Part shown: piece after piece, positions 43,642 to 52,898 of the stretch
How positions within the stretch are numbered: position 1 is the stretch's first letter
Layout: each line of letters opens with the position of its first letter
NCBI GenBank assembly: GCA_965221845.1
Contig: OZ244919.1
Span: forward strand, 2,666,001-2,730,000
DNA: 64,000 nt
Direction: 5' to 3'
Source: JAJEFO01 sp965221845
Lineage (GTDB): Bacteria > Pseudomonadota > Alphaproteobacteria > Rhodobacterales > Rhodobacteraceae
Notes under the pieces: model-generated
What the model was told of the DNA's origin: nothing
The model's database searches: none
What the model saw: the letters and a program-made list of their open reading frames with translations, nothing else
Position numbers and translations under genes: made by a program

Positions 43642-44208
43642 TCATCCCAGGGCGTGGCCCGGATCTGTCGGCGATTCCGGTTGCCGGGTGATTCGCGATG
43701 CGGTTTCCTGCCGCCGCTGCCGGATCACATGGCTCGGGCTCCGAGTCGCAGCAGCGAAACGGAGGGCCTTGAGACAGAGATCGAATGGCACGCGACAATG
43801 AACCCCGGGGAGGGCAGGGATCCGGCCTCCGGCCTCCGGGAAGCGGCTCATGGAGATGGACGGCAGGGCCGTCGCGCTGCATCCTGGCGTCCTCGTCGAG
43901 CGAGGCCGGTCGTGCCTTCGCCATTGACGCGATGGGGACAGGGCGACGGCCGTTCCAGCGGGAAACGTGGCGACTCTTCCGCAACGGGGCGCCCACCGTG
44001 AAGTGCGGATCCTGGGGAACGCATCGCTCGAGGCGCTACCGGAGGGAATCCCGACGCGCTCCCGGCCGGGCCGGGATGCGGGCGCCGCGTGGCGCGCCGT
44101 CCAGGATGCATGGCGTTTTCCAATGCGCCGCGGCGCCATGTCCTTGAGGGCGGGAAGCGGTCAGCGTATGAATTTCGAAACTCTTCCATGACAGGGACAT
44201 GACCGGAA
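43642..44208. other. Gene-poor stretch
   Basis: About 570 bp with no recognisable gene, between the ISKra4 debris and the ArsC-like gene. Open frames on both strands look GC-driven; a minus-strand frame (FDLCLKALRFAAATRSPSHV) reads slightly more like protein but matches nothing known to me. Confidence 0.4.
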
Positions 44209-44541
44209 ATGCCGACGCTCTACGGGCTGAGGAATTGCAGTGCCTGCAGGCTGGCGGCCCGGGAGCTGAAAGACGCCGGCAGGGACGTGGCATTCGTGGA
44301 CGTTCGTGAAAGCCGTCTGGATCCGGACCTGATCGACCGGCTCGTTCTGGAGTTCGGAGACGCTCTCGTGAACCGCCGCTCGCACACATGGCGCGGCCTT
44401 TCCGACTCCCAGCGCCGCGGATCGCCGGAAGACCTGATCGCCAGGCACCCCTCTCTCATGAAGCGTCCCGTGGTCGTTGACGGCCAGTCGGCGACGCTCG
44501 GCTGGAACGCGAAGGCAAGGGACCGGCATCTCGGCGGGTAG
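44209..44541 (+). CDS. ArsC/Spx-family thioredoxin-fold protein (YffB-like)
   Basis: 110 residues: MPTLYGLRNCSACRLAAREL, then DLIDRLVLEFGDALVNRRSH, and LIARHPSLMKRPVVV, the pattern of the YffB branch of the ArsC family. The redox-active Cys is in NCSAC, a CxxC form. YffB-like proteins are thought to be glutathione-dependent thiol reductases rather than true arsenate reductases, and there are no ars genes nearby. GGAAATG start context at 44209. Confidence 0.9.
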   Translation: MPTLYGLRNCSACRLAARELKDAGRDVAFVDVRESRLDPDLIDRLVLEFGDALVNRRSHTWRGLSDSQRRGSPEDLIARHPSLMKRPVVVDGQSATLGWNAKARDRHLGG

Positions 44542-44575
44542 GCGTTGTTCGCCGCGCTGGACGCGCCGCCCCGTC

Positions 44576-45127
44576 CTACCTGTTCCGGTCAAGGGCGGCG
44601 TGGAGGAACCGGTCGACCGAGAACGGCCCGCCGCCACGGAAGAGCAGATAGAGAAGCAGGAAGACCCAGAAGGCGCGCTGGTCGAGGATCACCGCGTCAG
44701 AAACGCGGTCGAACCACGCCCCGGCCTCTCCGCCGTGGCCCGCGATGTCCGTGAGGCTCTGGACCGTCACGAAACCGATCATGCCGAGCGCCGCCGCACG
44801 CGTGAACAGGCCGATGACCAGAAGGCACGGAAGCACGAATTCCGCCCATGTTCCGGCGAGGATCACGAGCTGCTGGAAGATCGTTGCGCTGCCGATGTCA
44901 TAGCCCACCGCCTCGGCCTGCTTGGGGAAGATCTGCGCGAAGGCGTTGAAGCTCGGCGACACCAGGTTGACCAGGCCGTCAGGGACCTTGGTCAGCGCGG
45001 AGTTGAGGTAGTAGACAAGCAGGACCGCCGCGAAGATGAAGCGCGCAAGCGTGGTCAGGACCGGCGTCGATGCGGGTTCGACCAGCGCAAGCAGCCGGTC
45101 GGGCAGCAGCAGGACATTGCGAAGCAT
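44576..45127 (-). CDS. DoxX family membrane protein of the bufferin operon
   Basis: 183 residues with four membrane helices of the DoxX family (LARFIFAAVLLVYYLNSALT, LVILAGTWAEFVLPCLLVIG, GMIGFVTVQSL, FWVFLLLYLLFRGGGP). Buf/hvf operons usually end with a DoxX-type gene, sometimes called bufD, proposed to work at the membrane with the exported peptide. It starts 5 nt after the bufC stop. Confidence 0.9.
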   Translation of the reverse strand: MLRNVLLLPDRLLALVEPASTPVLTTLARFIFAAVLLVYYLNSALTKVPDGLVNLVSPSFNAFAQIFPKQAEAVGYDIGSATIFQQLVILAGTWAEFVLPCLLVIGLFTRAAALGMIGFVTVQSLTDIAGHGGEAGAWFDRVSDAVILDQRAFWVFLLLYLLFRGGGPFSVDRFLHAALDRNR

Positions 45128-45132
45128 GAGAG

Positions 45133-45882
45133 CTATCCTCCAATCTGGACTATCGCCTCCGTTTCGACCAGCAGGGTCAGGACCGCGGGCAGGTCGAAGT
45201 CACGCGACGCTTCGGACGCGCTGTCCATAGCATCCCCGAATGTCGCACCCGTCAAGAGCGCATTGACGAATTCCGCCCCGCCCGGGGTCAGGAGCTTGGG
45301 GAGCGGATCCAGGTCCGGCCGGGTGACCAGCACGTCTTCGGGCGACATTTCCGGGCGCTTGGCGCCTTCCTCGACATTGAAGCGCCAGATCGAGAGGATG
45401 GGCCAGGGCGAGCGCACCGCACGCAGGGAAGGGGCCAGCTTCACGCGGGAACCGACCAGCGCCTCGGGCGGCAGCGCCTCCAGCGCTGCAGGATCGATCG
45501 GATCCGCGTCGGCCGAATGATAGCTGTCCCGGATCGCAAGCTCGAGCCGTGCGACGTCCGGCAGGTAGCCGGTCTGGCGCACAGGCCCGAATTCGGCCAG
45601 GAACGACGGCATGTCGACCCCGAAGCGCATCATCAGCGGGGACCGCGGCGGATGGCGTCGCAGGTACGCGGAGGCGAGAAGCTTGAAGTTGTCCGGCCCG
45701 ACCAGCCTGCGGATGACGGGGAAGCCGACCTCGAGCGCTTCGGTGAGCGAGACGGCGACGTTGTTGCGATAGACGTCGAAGCGGCGTCCGGCCGGCCGGC
45801 CCCTGCCGTCGCTCAGCCCGTCCGGGCGGGCGGCCTCCGGATCCAGGAGCGCTTCCCGAAACGCGGCTTGGTCGACCGTCAT
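45133..45882 (-). CDS. bufC: DUF2063 family protein BufC/HvfC (RiPP recognition partner)
   Basis: 249 residues. N-terminal DUF2063 signature: FDVYRNNVAVSLTEALEVGF, PVIRRLVGPDNFKLLASAYL, PPRSPLMMRFGVDMPSFLAE. In bufferin and methanobactin-like systems this protein helps the DUF692 enzyme bind the leader of the precursor. ATG 45882 overlaps the bufB stop by four bases, so the pair is coupled and likely forms a complex. Confidence 0.92.
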   Translation of the reverse strand: MTVDQAAFREALLDPEAARPDGLSDGRGRPAGRRFDVYRNNVAVSLTEALEVGFPVIRRLVGPDNFKLLASAYLRRHPPRSPLMMRFGVDMPSFLAEFGPVRQTGYLPDVARLELAIRDSYHSADADPIDPAALEALPPEALVGSRVKLAPSLRAVRSPWPILSIWRFNVEEGAKRPEMSPEDVLVTRPDLDPLPKLLTPGGAEFVNALLTGATFGDAMDSASEASRDFDLPAVLTLLVETEAIVQIGG

Positions 45883-46739
45883 GCGTGCGCGGCGTCGAGG
45901 ACGACGGCGGCACGGCCGGCCTCCGCCTTGAGGACCGGCCATTCGGGGACGTCGTTGTCCCATTCTATGAGGCATGGCTTGGGGCCCGATTTCCCGATCG
46001 TGCGCTCGAAGAGCGACCAGACCGGATCCGCGACCTCGCAGCCGTGATTGTCGATCAGAAGGGGCGCGCCATGGTCGTCTTCGTCGTCGTCATGCCCGCC
46101 GAGATGGATCTCACCGATCAGCTCGACGGGAAACGCTTCGATGTACGACACCGGATCGGTGCCGAGATTCGTGGCGCTGACAAAGACGTTGTTCACGTCG
46201 AGCAGGAGCCCGCAGCCCGTTCGCCCGGCGACCTCGCGGAGGAACTCGGTCTCTGCCAGCGTGGATTCCTCGAACGCGAGGTAGGACGAGGGGTTCTCCA
46301 GCAGCATGCGCCTGCCGACGGCCTCCTGGACTTCGTCAACATGGTCGGCGACGCGGGAGAGGCTGGCCTCGGTGTAGGGCAGGGGCAGCAGGTCGTTGAG
46401 GAAGGCGGAGTCGTGGGTCGACCACGCGAGATGCTCGGAAAAGCTCGCCGGATCGAGCCAGTCGACGAGATGCCTGAGACGCGCGAGGTGCCCGGGATCC
46501 AGCGGCCCCTCGCCGCCGATGGAGAGACCGACGCCGTGGACGGAGAACGCGAAGCGCTCCGCGAGGCGCCTGAGCTGGGCGATGGGCCGCCCGCCGTCGC
46601 CCATGTAGTTCTCGGCATGGATCTCCAGCCAGGCAACCGGCCCGGAATCGTCCAGGATCTCGCTGAAGTGCTGCGGCTTGTAGCCGACTCCCGGCGCATC
46701 GGGCAGGCGCGCAAATCCTTGGGCGGCGGCATCGAGCAT
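45879..46739 (-). CDS. bufB: MNIO-family (DUF692) bufferin-modifying enzyme BufB
   Basis: 286 residues, full-length multinuclear non-heme iron oxidase with a TIM-barrel fold: PGVGYKPQHFSEIL, LEIHAENYMGDGGRPIAQLR, FSVHGVGLSIGGEGPLD, LLLDVNNVFVSATNLG, IGEIHLGGHDDDED, LIEWDNDVPEW. The His/Glu/Asp iron ligands of the family are present. It converts Cys residues of the precursor into thiooxazole groups. Follows bufA by 63 nt, a usual position for differential expression. Confidence 0.95.
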   Translation of the reverse strand: MLDAAAQGFARLPDAPGVGYKPQHFSEILDDSGPVAWLEIHAENYMGDGGRPIAQLRRLAERFAFSVHGVGLSIGGEGPLDPGHLARLRHLVDWLDPASFSEHLAWSTHDSAFLNDLLPLPYTEASLSRVADHVDEVQEAVGRRMLLENPSSYLAFEESTLAETEFLREVAGRTGCGLLLDVNNVFVSATNLGTDPVSYIEAFPVELIGEIHLGGHDDDEDDHGAPLLIDNHGCEVADPVWSLFERTIGKSGPKPCLIEWDNDVPEWPVLKAEAGRAAVVLDAAHA

Positions 46740-46802
46740 TGAAGGGGTCCGGAAGCTGGGGCGTCCCCTGCGATGCGGGAGACGCCGCCAGATGCGAGGG
46801 CC

Positions 46803-47108
46803 TCAGCCAGGCAGGTCGCGGTCGACCGGCTCGAGCGAGCCCATGCGCGGCGTGCCGTCGGCCATCGCGGGCAGCTCGATCTCGCTGCAGGTGCCTGTCT
46901 CGACGAGAGTCCAGGCGTTGCCCTGATAGTCGACGGTGGACGAGCCGCTGCAAGTGGTGCCGGGGCCGGCTGCACAGTCGTTCTTGCCGGCCAGCGAGAC
47001 GCCGTAGCACTTCTCCTTGGTCTGGGCTTGCGCGGGCACGGCCAGCGACGCCGCCAACGCGGTTGCAACGGCGCCGGCGGCGGCCAGGGTCTTGGTCGTC
47101 TTCGACAT
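46803..47108 (-). CDS. bufA1: Bufferin precursor peptide BufA1 (DUF2282)
   Basis: 101 residues. The ATG at 47108 gives MSKTTKTLAAAGAVATALAA, a signal peptide ending near AQAQ. The core has four cysteines (34, 45, 53, 74) in the DUF2282 pattern EKCYGVSLAGKNDCAAGPGT, TCSGSSTVDYQGNAW. Bufferins are large RiPPs, modified by BufB-BufC and exported by the Sec-type signal, that bind copper in the periplasm. First gene of the operon. No heavy-metal regulator is adjacent. Confidence 0.93.
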   Translation of the reverse strand: MSKTTKTLAAAGAVATALAASLAVPAQAQTKEKCYGVSLAGKNDCAAGPGTTCSGSSTVDYQGNAWTLVETGTCSEIELPAMADGTPRMGSLEPVDRDLPG

Positions 47109-47258
47109 TGGAATTTCCTCGTTCAGTTGATATCTCGTCGTTCGGTCGACCCGCCCATTCAAGACGGGATTCGGACCGGACTTCCACTCACGGGTGCGTG
47201 TGCTGACAGCGATGTCAGAAAGTGAAACATCGCCGGCCTTCGCCCGGCGAAGGGATGC

Positions 47259-49241
47259 TCATGCCGCGCCTTCCCGGGAGCAAGCCCGGCCGTTTCGCCG
47301 GAGGTCGGGCGGAAGCGCCTCGGCCGCAAGCTCACTGACGGCATCGGCGAGCGCGCGGCTTTCCGTCCCCCTGCTTCCGAGCCGCCTGACGCTCACGGTC
47401 CCTTCGTCCACCTCGCGGTGCCCGACCGCCAGGATCACCGGCACCCTGCCGACCGAGTGCTCCCGAACCTTGTAGTTGATCTTCTCGTTCCGGATGTCCG
47501 GCTCGGCGCGAACGCCGGCCTTGACGAGTTCGGCAACGATCCCGGCGACATGCCCGCTCGTGTCCGACGTGATGGACGCCACGACGACCTGGCGCGGCGC
47601 CAGCCAGAAGGGGAGGCGTCCCTCGCTGCTCTCGATCAGGATGCCGATGAAGCGCTCGAAAGATCCCAGGGCCGCACGGTGCAGCATCACGGGACGGTGC
47701 CTGTCTCCGTCCTCGCCCACATACGTGGCGTTCAGCCTTTCGGGCAGCACGAAGTCGACCTGATGGGTTCCGCACTGCCAGTCCCGCCCGATCGCGTCGG
47801 TCAGCACGAATTCCAGCTTGGGCCCGTAGAAGGCGCCCTCGCCCGGGTTCATGTCCGGCTCGATTCCGGCGGCCCGCGTCGCGTGCAGCAGGGCTTCCTC
47901 CGCCTTGTCCCACGTCTCGTCCGTGCCCGCGCGGACGTCCGGGCGGTCGGCGAACTTCACCTTGAAGTCGGGAAACCCGAGATCGGCGTAGACGCTGGAC
48001 AGGAAGGCGACGTAGCGGGCCGTCTCGCTTTCGATCTGGTCTTCGCGGCAGAAGATGTGCCCGTCGTCCTGCGTGAATCCGCGAACGCGCATGATTCCGT
48101 GCAGGGCCCCGGACGGCTCGTAGCGGTTGCAGGATCCGAATTCCGCGATCCGCAGGGGAAGATCCCGGTAGGACTTGATGCCCCGGTTGAATATCTGCAC
48201 GTGGCAGGGGCAGTTCATCGGCTTAAGCGCGTTCACCGCCTTGTCATGGGCATGCTCCTCATCCACCTCGAGCGTGAAGATGTGCTCCTGGAACTTTTCC
48301 CAGTGGCCGCTTTCCTCCCACAGCTTGCGCGCCACGACCTGCGGCGTGCTCACTTCCAGGTATCCGCCCGCACGCTGGCGCCGGCGCATGTAGTCCTGGA
48401 GAGTCGTGTAGATGGTCCAGCCGTTCGGGTGCCAGAAGACCTGGCCGGGAGCTTCCTCCTGCATGTGGAAGAGGTGCATTTCGCGCCCCAGCTTCCGGTG
48501 GTCGCGTCTCGCGGCCTCCTCGAGCATGGTCAGGTGCCGCTTCAGGTCCTCCCGGCTCCTGAAGGCGACGCCGTAGATGCGCTGGAGCATCTTGCGGCTG
48601 CTGTCGCCCCGCCAGTAGGCGCCGGCAATGCCGGTCAGCCGGAAGGCGTCCGCTGGCAGCTGGCCGGTGTGCTGCAGGTGCGGGCCGCGGCAGAGGTCCT
48701 GCCAGTCCCCGTGCCAGTACATGCGGATCGGATCGGAGCCCGGGATGGCGTCGATCAGTTCCATCTTGTAGGGTTCGCCGTTGTCGCGATAGTGCTTGAG
48801 CGCGCGCGCGCGGTCCCAGACCTCCGTGCGAACCGGATCGCGGGCGTTGATGATGTCCTTCATCCTGGCCTCGATCTTGCCCAGGTCTTCCGGGGTGAAG
48901 CGCTCTTCCCTGTCAAAGTCGTAGTACCAGCCATGCTCGATGACGGGGCCGATGGTGACCCTGACGCCGGGCCAGAGCTCCTGGACCGCACGGGCCATGA
49001 CATGCGCGAGGTCGTGCCGGACGAGCTCGAGCGCCTGCGCGTCGTCCTGCATCGTGTGGATGCCGATCGCCGCGTCCGATTCGATGGGCCAGGCCAGATC
49101 CCAGTGCGTCCCGTTCACCGTAGCGCTTATCGCCTTCCTGCCCAGCGAGACCGAGATGTCCGAGGCCACTTCGGAAGCGGTCGTGCCCGCCTCGTAGCAT
49201 CGCGAACTGCCGTCGGGAAACGAAAGGGAAATCTGGGCCAT
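47259..49241 (-). CDS. thrS: Threonine-tRNA ligase
   Basis: 660 residues. The ATG at 49241 gives MAQISLSFPDGSSRCYEAGT and opens the TGS domain (residues 1-60). The editing domain has HDLAHVMARAVQ (HxxxH) and DLCRGPHLQHTG. The class II catalytic core has the zinc ligands in MNCPCHV, HGIMRVRGFTQDDGHIF and LHRAALGSFERF (motif 3), followed by the anticodon-binding domain. The open frame before the ATG, and the long frame on the opposite strand, are not coding. Confidence 0.97.
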   Translation of the reverse strand: MAQISLSFPDGSSRCYEAGTTASEVASDISVSLGRKAISATVNGTHWDLAWPIESDAAIGIHTMQDDAQALELVRHDLAHVMARAVQELWPGVRVTIGPVIEHGWYYDFDREERFTPEDLGKIEARMKDIINARDPVRTEVWDRARALKHYRDNGEPYKMELIDAIPGSDPIRMYWHGDWQDLCRGPHLQHTGQLPADAFRLTGIAGAYWRGDSSRKMLQRIYGVAFRSREDLKRHLTMLEEAARRDHRKLGREMHLFHMQEEAPGQVFWHPNGWTIYTTLQDYMRRRQRAGGYLEVSTPQVVARKLWEESGHWEKFQEHIFTLEVDEEHAHDKAVNALKPMNCPCHVQIFNRGIKSYRDLPLRIAEFGSCNRYEPSGALHGIMRVRGFTQDDGHIFCREDQIESETARYVAFLSSVYADLGFPDFKVKFADRPDVRAGTDETWDKAEEALLHATRAAGIEPDMNPGEGAFYGPKLEFVLTDAIGRDWQCGTHQVDFVLPERLNATYVGEDGDRHRPVMLHRAALGSFERFIGILIESSEGRLPFWLAPRQVVVASITSDTSGHVAGIVAELVKAGVRAEPDIRNEKINYKVREHSVGRVPVILAVGHREVDEGTVSVRRLGSRGTESRALADAVSELAAEALPPDLRRNGRACSREGAA

Positions 49242-49395
49242 CGGCCTCTTGCTCCTCGTCGGTCCGGCGCCCACGGAACGCCCGGTTGCGGGTTGTTCTG
49301 GCGCGCGGATGGCCCGGGAGCCCGAAGATGTCAACGCCGTTCGCGCGGATTCTGGCGGACTGGTACCGAACCGCAAGGTCGGCGCGCCGTGCCTG
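49242..49395. other. Upstream region of thrS
   Basis: About 150 bp that should hold the thrS promoter on the minus strand. No clear T-box, attenuator or other element seen. Confidence 0.35.
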
Positions 49396-49450
49396 TCAAC
49401 GACACGCACTTCGCTCCGGCGCCAGTCCCTTGCGAATCACGCGGCCATGC
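49396..49450 (+). repeat. 55-bp dispersed repeat, copy 1 (with 54939-54993)
   Basis: TCAACGACACGCACTTC... through ...CACGCGGCCATGC. About 48 of 55 positions are identical to 54939-54993 in the same orientation. On the minus strand both encode text like FARDWRRSEV; on the plus strand THFxPAPVPCExRGHA. In both cases decayed transposase-type sequence follows. Confidence 0.6.
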
Positions 49451-49619
49451 TCGACTGGCTCTGAAGCGCCAAGCCTGGATCAAGCGGAGCCTGGCGAACC
49501 GGCGCAAGGTCGGGAAGCACTTCGACGTCCACGACGCCGGCATGGACTGGGCGCGCAACGCCGGCAGGGTCGCGGCCGAGGCCCGGCTTGACGGCGTCTA
49601 CGTCATCCGCAGCTTCCGG
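49451..49619 (+). pseudogene. IS1634/IS4-type transposase fragment
   Basis: About 56 residues: LKRQAWIKRSLANRRKVGKH, FDVHDAGMDWARNAGRVAAE, ARLDGVYVIRSF. The end AAEARLDGVYVIRS is the conserved 'AAEAxLDGIYVIRT' motif of these transposases. Both flanks are unrelated sequence (repeat on the left, IS110 remnant on the right), so this is a small relic and not related in position to the intact element at 22984-24947. Confidence 0.6.
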
Positions 49620-49627
49620 CGGACGTG

Positions 49628-50204
49628 TCAGGCCAGGCCGTCGAGGATGCGGCGGCCATTGGCGCCGAATAGGTCCGTGAGGATTCCGCCGACGCGGATC
49701 CCGGCACGGTCGATGATCTTCCGTGCCCGGGTCTGCACCTGGCTGCGCCGACGGACCAGGGCGCGCCGGCAGCGGCACCGTGCCCGCAGGTCCCGGAAGT
49801 GCCTGTCCGGCACCAGGCCTCGGGCTGGCGAGGCCGGACTGGCAGGGCCTTGCCCGCCAGGTGCTGTCGGCGACGCCAGTCTTGCGGCCCTTGACCTGCC
49901 TGGCCTGACGGGCATGCACCAGCGCAGCCGTGATGCCGGCATCGACCAGCATGTCGAACGGCGCCTCCCGACGGATGCCGGTTCCCTCCGTCAGCGCGGC
50001 GCCGGCCTTCATCCCCGCCAGCCGGCCGGCCATTGCCGCCAGTCCCGGCGGAAGCGCCGGGAACTCCCTGGCTTCGCGCGTCGCCGCACCGCCGGGCCGG
50101 GCCTGGCGGACGCTGGCGGTGACCGTCATCCTGCGGGCGTCCAGTCCCGCCGCGTGGGGATGGACAACGTGCATCGTATCGTCCAGCCCGGAATTCTCCG
50201 GCAT
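49628..50204 (-). pseudogene. IS110-family transposase, truncated and frameshifted
   Basis: The N-terminal part reads MHVVHPHAAGLDARRMTVTA, FPALPPGLAAMAGRLAGM, GTGIRREAPFDMLVDAGITA, VHARQARQVKGRKTGVADS (conserved RuvC-like Asp and the KGRKTDVxDS motif). A frame change near 49850 leads to GLVPDRHFRDLRA, VRRRSQVQTRARKIIDRAGI, and LTDLFGANGRRILDGLA, then stops. The C-terminal domain with the catalytic Ser is absent. ISs of this type often carry bridge RNA next to the gene; nothing could be assigned. Confidence 0.75.
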
Positions 50205-50459
50205 GCGGGCTTCCAGTCATGCGGAGGCGGCGGGACCGGGCGGATTCGGGTGGCCGCACGTCACGAGGGGCGGGGATGCATCTTGATGCGCGTTCACGAC
50301 CCCGGAGGGTCGGGGACAACTCGGGGCTCACCATCAGGAATACGGCCATCGTGCCGCCTCCCGGCCGCACCTTGCACCAGAAGGCACAGGATGTGTCACC
50401 GGAATTCCATCGGCGTCGGGGCGGAAGACCGAAGCCTGCCATGTGGTTTTGGGTCAAGC
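50205..50459. other. Intergenic DNA between IS remnants
   Basis: 255 bp without a gene, between the IS110 remnant and the IS5-like element. Nothing recognisable. Confidence 0.35.
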
Positions 50460-50486
50460 CCTCAGAGCTTGAATCATAATTCAATG

Positions 50487-51980
50487 GAGCCTCTTGCAGA
50501 ACTCCGCGGACGAGCGGTTTTTTCCGAAAAACGGGCATTTTTTCGACGGCTCGGCCTGGACATGGAGCCGTCCATCCTGTATTAGCGGGGTGTTGGAACC
50601 ACAACATACGGGGAGACGGCTCCATGTCCGTGGGAAAGTTCGTATCAGACGCCTGGCACCGCATTCAAGGGGAACCTTTCCCTTTCCTCGCCGGGGAGGT
50701 GGGCCCGCCGGGGGAGACGCACCGCAGGTTCGTGGCGGTCCTCGACCTGGCGCGGGTCGGGCGGCACCTCCATTGCGACCACCGCGGCGTCGGGCACCCT
50801 CCCTCCGACCGGAACGCGCTGGCGCGGGCCTTCGTTGCGAAGGCGGTGCGGGACCTCCCGACCACGGCCGCGCCGGTCGACCGGCCCGGTGCGATCCCAC
50901 GCTGCGCAGGCTGTGCGGCTGGTGCCGCGTGTCGGAGGTCCCCGGCGAACCGGCGTTCTCCCGGGCCTTCGCGTGGTTCGCGGAGGCGCGGCTTCCCGAG
51001 CGGATGCACGGGGCGCTGGTCAGGGCCGCCCATGAGGGCTCGGTCGTCGGCCACGTATCCCGGGACTCGACGGCGATCACGGGACGGGAGAGGCCGGCGC
51101 CGAAGCCCAGGCCGGCGCCGAAACCGAAGCGGAGGCGCGGTCGCCCCAGGAAGGGCGAGGGGCCGGTCAGGGAGCCGACCCGCCTCGAGCGGCAGCTGGA
51201 AGGCGGCATGTCCGCGGCGGAGATGGTCGGGGAGCTGCCGAAAGCCTGCGACGTGGGCACGAAGCGCAACGCGAAGGGATGCAAGGAAAGCTGGAGAGGG
51301 TACAGAATGCATGTCGACGCCGCCGACGGCGACGTCCCCGTCAGCTGCATCCTGACCTCGGCTTCTCTGCATGACAGCCAGGCCGCCATCCCGCTGGCCC
51401 GGATGACCGCGGAGCGGGTGGACCACTGCTGCGAACTCATGGACGCGGCCTGCGATTCCCGGGAGATCGGGCTGCACGCCCGCCTGGCGGGCCGCGTGGC
51501 GATCATCGACACGAACCCCCGCCGCGACGCGAAGCTGAGGGAGCGCCTCGCCACCGAGGCGCGGGCGCAGCGCAGCGCGGGCCACGTCCGCCACGACCGC
51601 GTGCGCTGCAGGCAGCGCTCCGGCGTGGAGCGGGTGAACTCCGCCCTGAAGGACTCGTACGGAGGACGGCACGTCCGGGTGCGGGGGCACGCGAAGGTGG
51701 CCTGCCACCTGTTCTTCGGCGTGCTGGCCCTGACGGTCCGCCAGCTGATGCGGCTCGTCGTCTGACGCCCCGCCAGCGGCAGCGCCGGACGCCGCCGACG
51801 CCGCCCCGGGAACGGGACGGCGCGGACAGCCATGCGCGGACGGCGCCCGAAGGGCCGGCATCCGAGACATTCCGCCACACCCTGGCCCTCCGGCTCGCCC
51901 CGGATGCCTGCCGGGCCCGGCTCCCGCACGCCGGAGGCTGGCCACGGCCGCCGGAACCGCGATAATTGTGCAAGAGGCTC
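50487..51980 (+). mobile_element. Nested IS with 12-bp terminal repeats and AATG duplication
   Basis: GAGCCTCTTGCA (50487-50498) and its complement TGCAAGAGGCTC (51969-51980), flanked by AATG on both sides (50483-50486 and 51981-51984). 1494 bp. Carries one plus-strand transposase gene with a frameshift near its start. Confidence 0.82.
50624..51765 (+). pseudogene. DDE transposase of IS4/IS1182-type, one frameshift
   Basis: ATG 50624 gives MSVGKFVSDAWHRIQGEPFP. After LPTTAAPVDRPGAIP the frame shifts by one base (about 50900) and continues LRRLCGWCRVSEVPGEPAFS, VSRDSTAITGRERPAP (first Asp), an RRGRPRKGEGP linker, DVGTKRNAKGCKESWRGYRM, HVDAADGDVPVSCILTSASL, MDAACDS, RQRSGVERVNSALKDSYGGR (Glu), ending LALTVRQLMRLVV. 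Only one lesion separates it from an intact gene, so recent decay or programmed frameshifting are both possible. Confidence 0.8.
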
Positions 51981-51996
51981 AATGATATCAATATTT

Positions 51997-52711
51997 TTAC
52001 GTGATTCCAGCCGCCTGGCCTCGCGCCACCCGCCGCATCAGGAACCGGCACGCCGCGAGCTGCGCCCAGGCCAGCGAGCTCTCCAGCGTCCGCTCGAAGT
52101 CCTTCGCCAGACGCCGGCACTGCGACATCCACGCGAAGGTCCGCTCCACCGCCCGGCGGCGGCACGGGACCGTGAAGCCCCCTGTTTCCCCGGGCCGCCG
52201 CACGATCTCGACGATCGGCCCCAGGCCGTGCTCCGCCAGCGCTGCCCCGCGCAGCCGCCGTCCGCCAACGGCTTCGTCACCTCGGGCGCCTTCCCGGCAT
52301 CGCCGGGATGACGGCCGGCGCCCCGTCCCGGTCCTGCACGTCCGCCCCCGCAGCACCCGGAGCGCGATCGGGAACCCCTCGACGCCCGCCGTCAGGTGCC
52401 GCTTGCGCCCCTGGCCTTCCTGCCCGCGTCGCAGCCCGCCGGCCCGCCCGTCTCCGTCGTCTCGCCGGCCGGCATCCGTTCCAGGACGCCGTTGTCGCGG
52501 CCCGGGCGCAGGAGTGGTTCCGCACCGTCGCAGAGGGCGGAAAGCGCCTGGGAATCGCGCGCCACCGGCATCCCGTGGCAAGCATGTGCTGGATCGCGTT
52601 GAAGGCCTCCCGGAGATCGGTCGTCGTGCGGCGGCCCAGCCTTGACGGCGGCGGAAGCAGCGGCGCGATCACCGCCCGTTCCTCGTCGACCGGTCGGTTT
52701 CATGTCGCTCC
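51997..52711 (-). pseudogene. IS5-family transposase, frameshifted
   Basis: N-terminal part IAPLLPPPSRLGRRTTTDLR, EAFNAIQHMLATGCRWRAIP is in one frame. DNGVLERM, then GRKRHLTAGVEGFPIALRVL, and HGLGPIVEIVRRPGETGGFT, VERTFAWMSQCRRLAKDFER, SLAWAQLAACRFLMRRVARG are in others. At least two frame changes. It belongs to the element bounded by the CCTCAGAGCTTGA repeats. Confidence 0.8.
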
Positions 52712-52898
52712 GACTTGCGCCATGCTCCTCGCGGGTGGTCTCGTCCCAGGCCGTTGTGTCCTCCTTGTCTGGTTTGTCGCTGACAGGGATTTGCCACATC
52801 TGGGGGAGGCCATCCACATTTTAGGTCAAGCTCTGAGGCTGCAGATATCCGCCACCGCATGCGCGCGCGACCGGGATCAGCACTGCCAGGGCAGGTCT

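Larger units (their letters stand above)
50460..52838 (-). mobile_element. IS5-family element split by a nested IS
   Basis: 13-bp perfect inverted repeats CCTCAGAGCTTGA (50460-50472) and complement (52826-52838). Subtracting the nested element (1494 bp plus 4-bp duplication) leaves 881 bp, a normal IS5 length. The transposase on the minus strand is frameshifted. The nested IS entered 14 bp inside the left terminal repeat. Confidence 0.75.

Noticed and set aside
44209..44541. Arsenate reductase as part of an ars operon
   Set aside because: No arsR, arsB or arsH nearby; sequence closer to the YffB branch.
47418..50585. Plus-strand frame of about 1055 codons
   Set aside because: Mostly antisense to thrS; only 49451-49619 inside it carries real transposase text.
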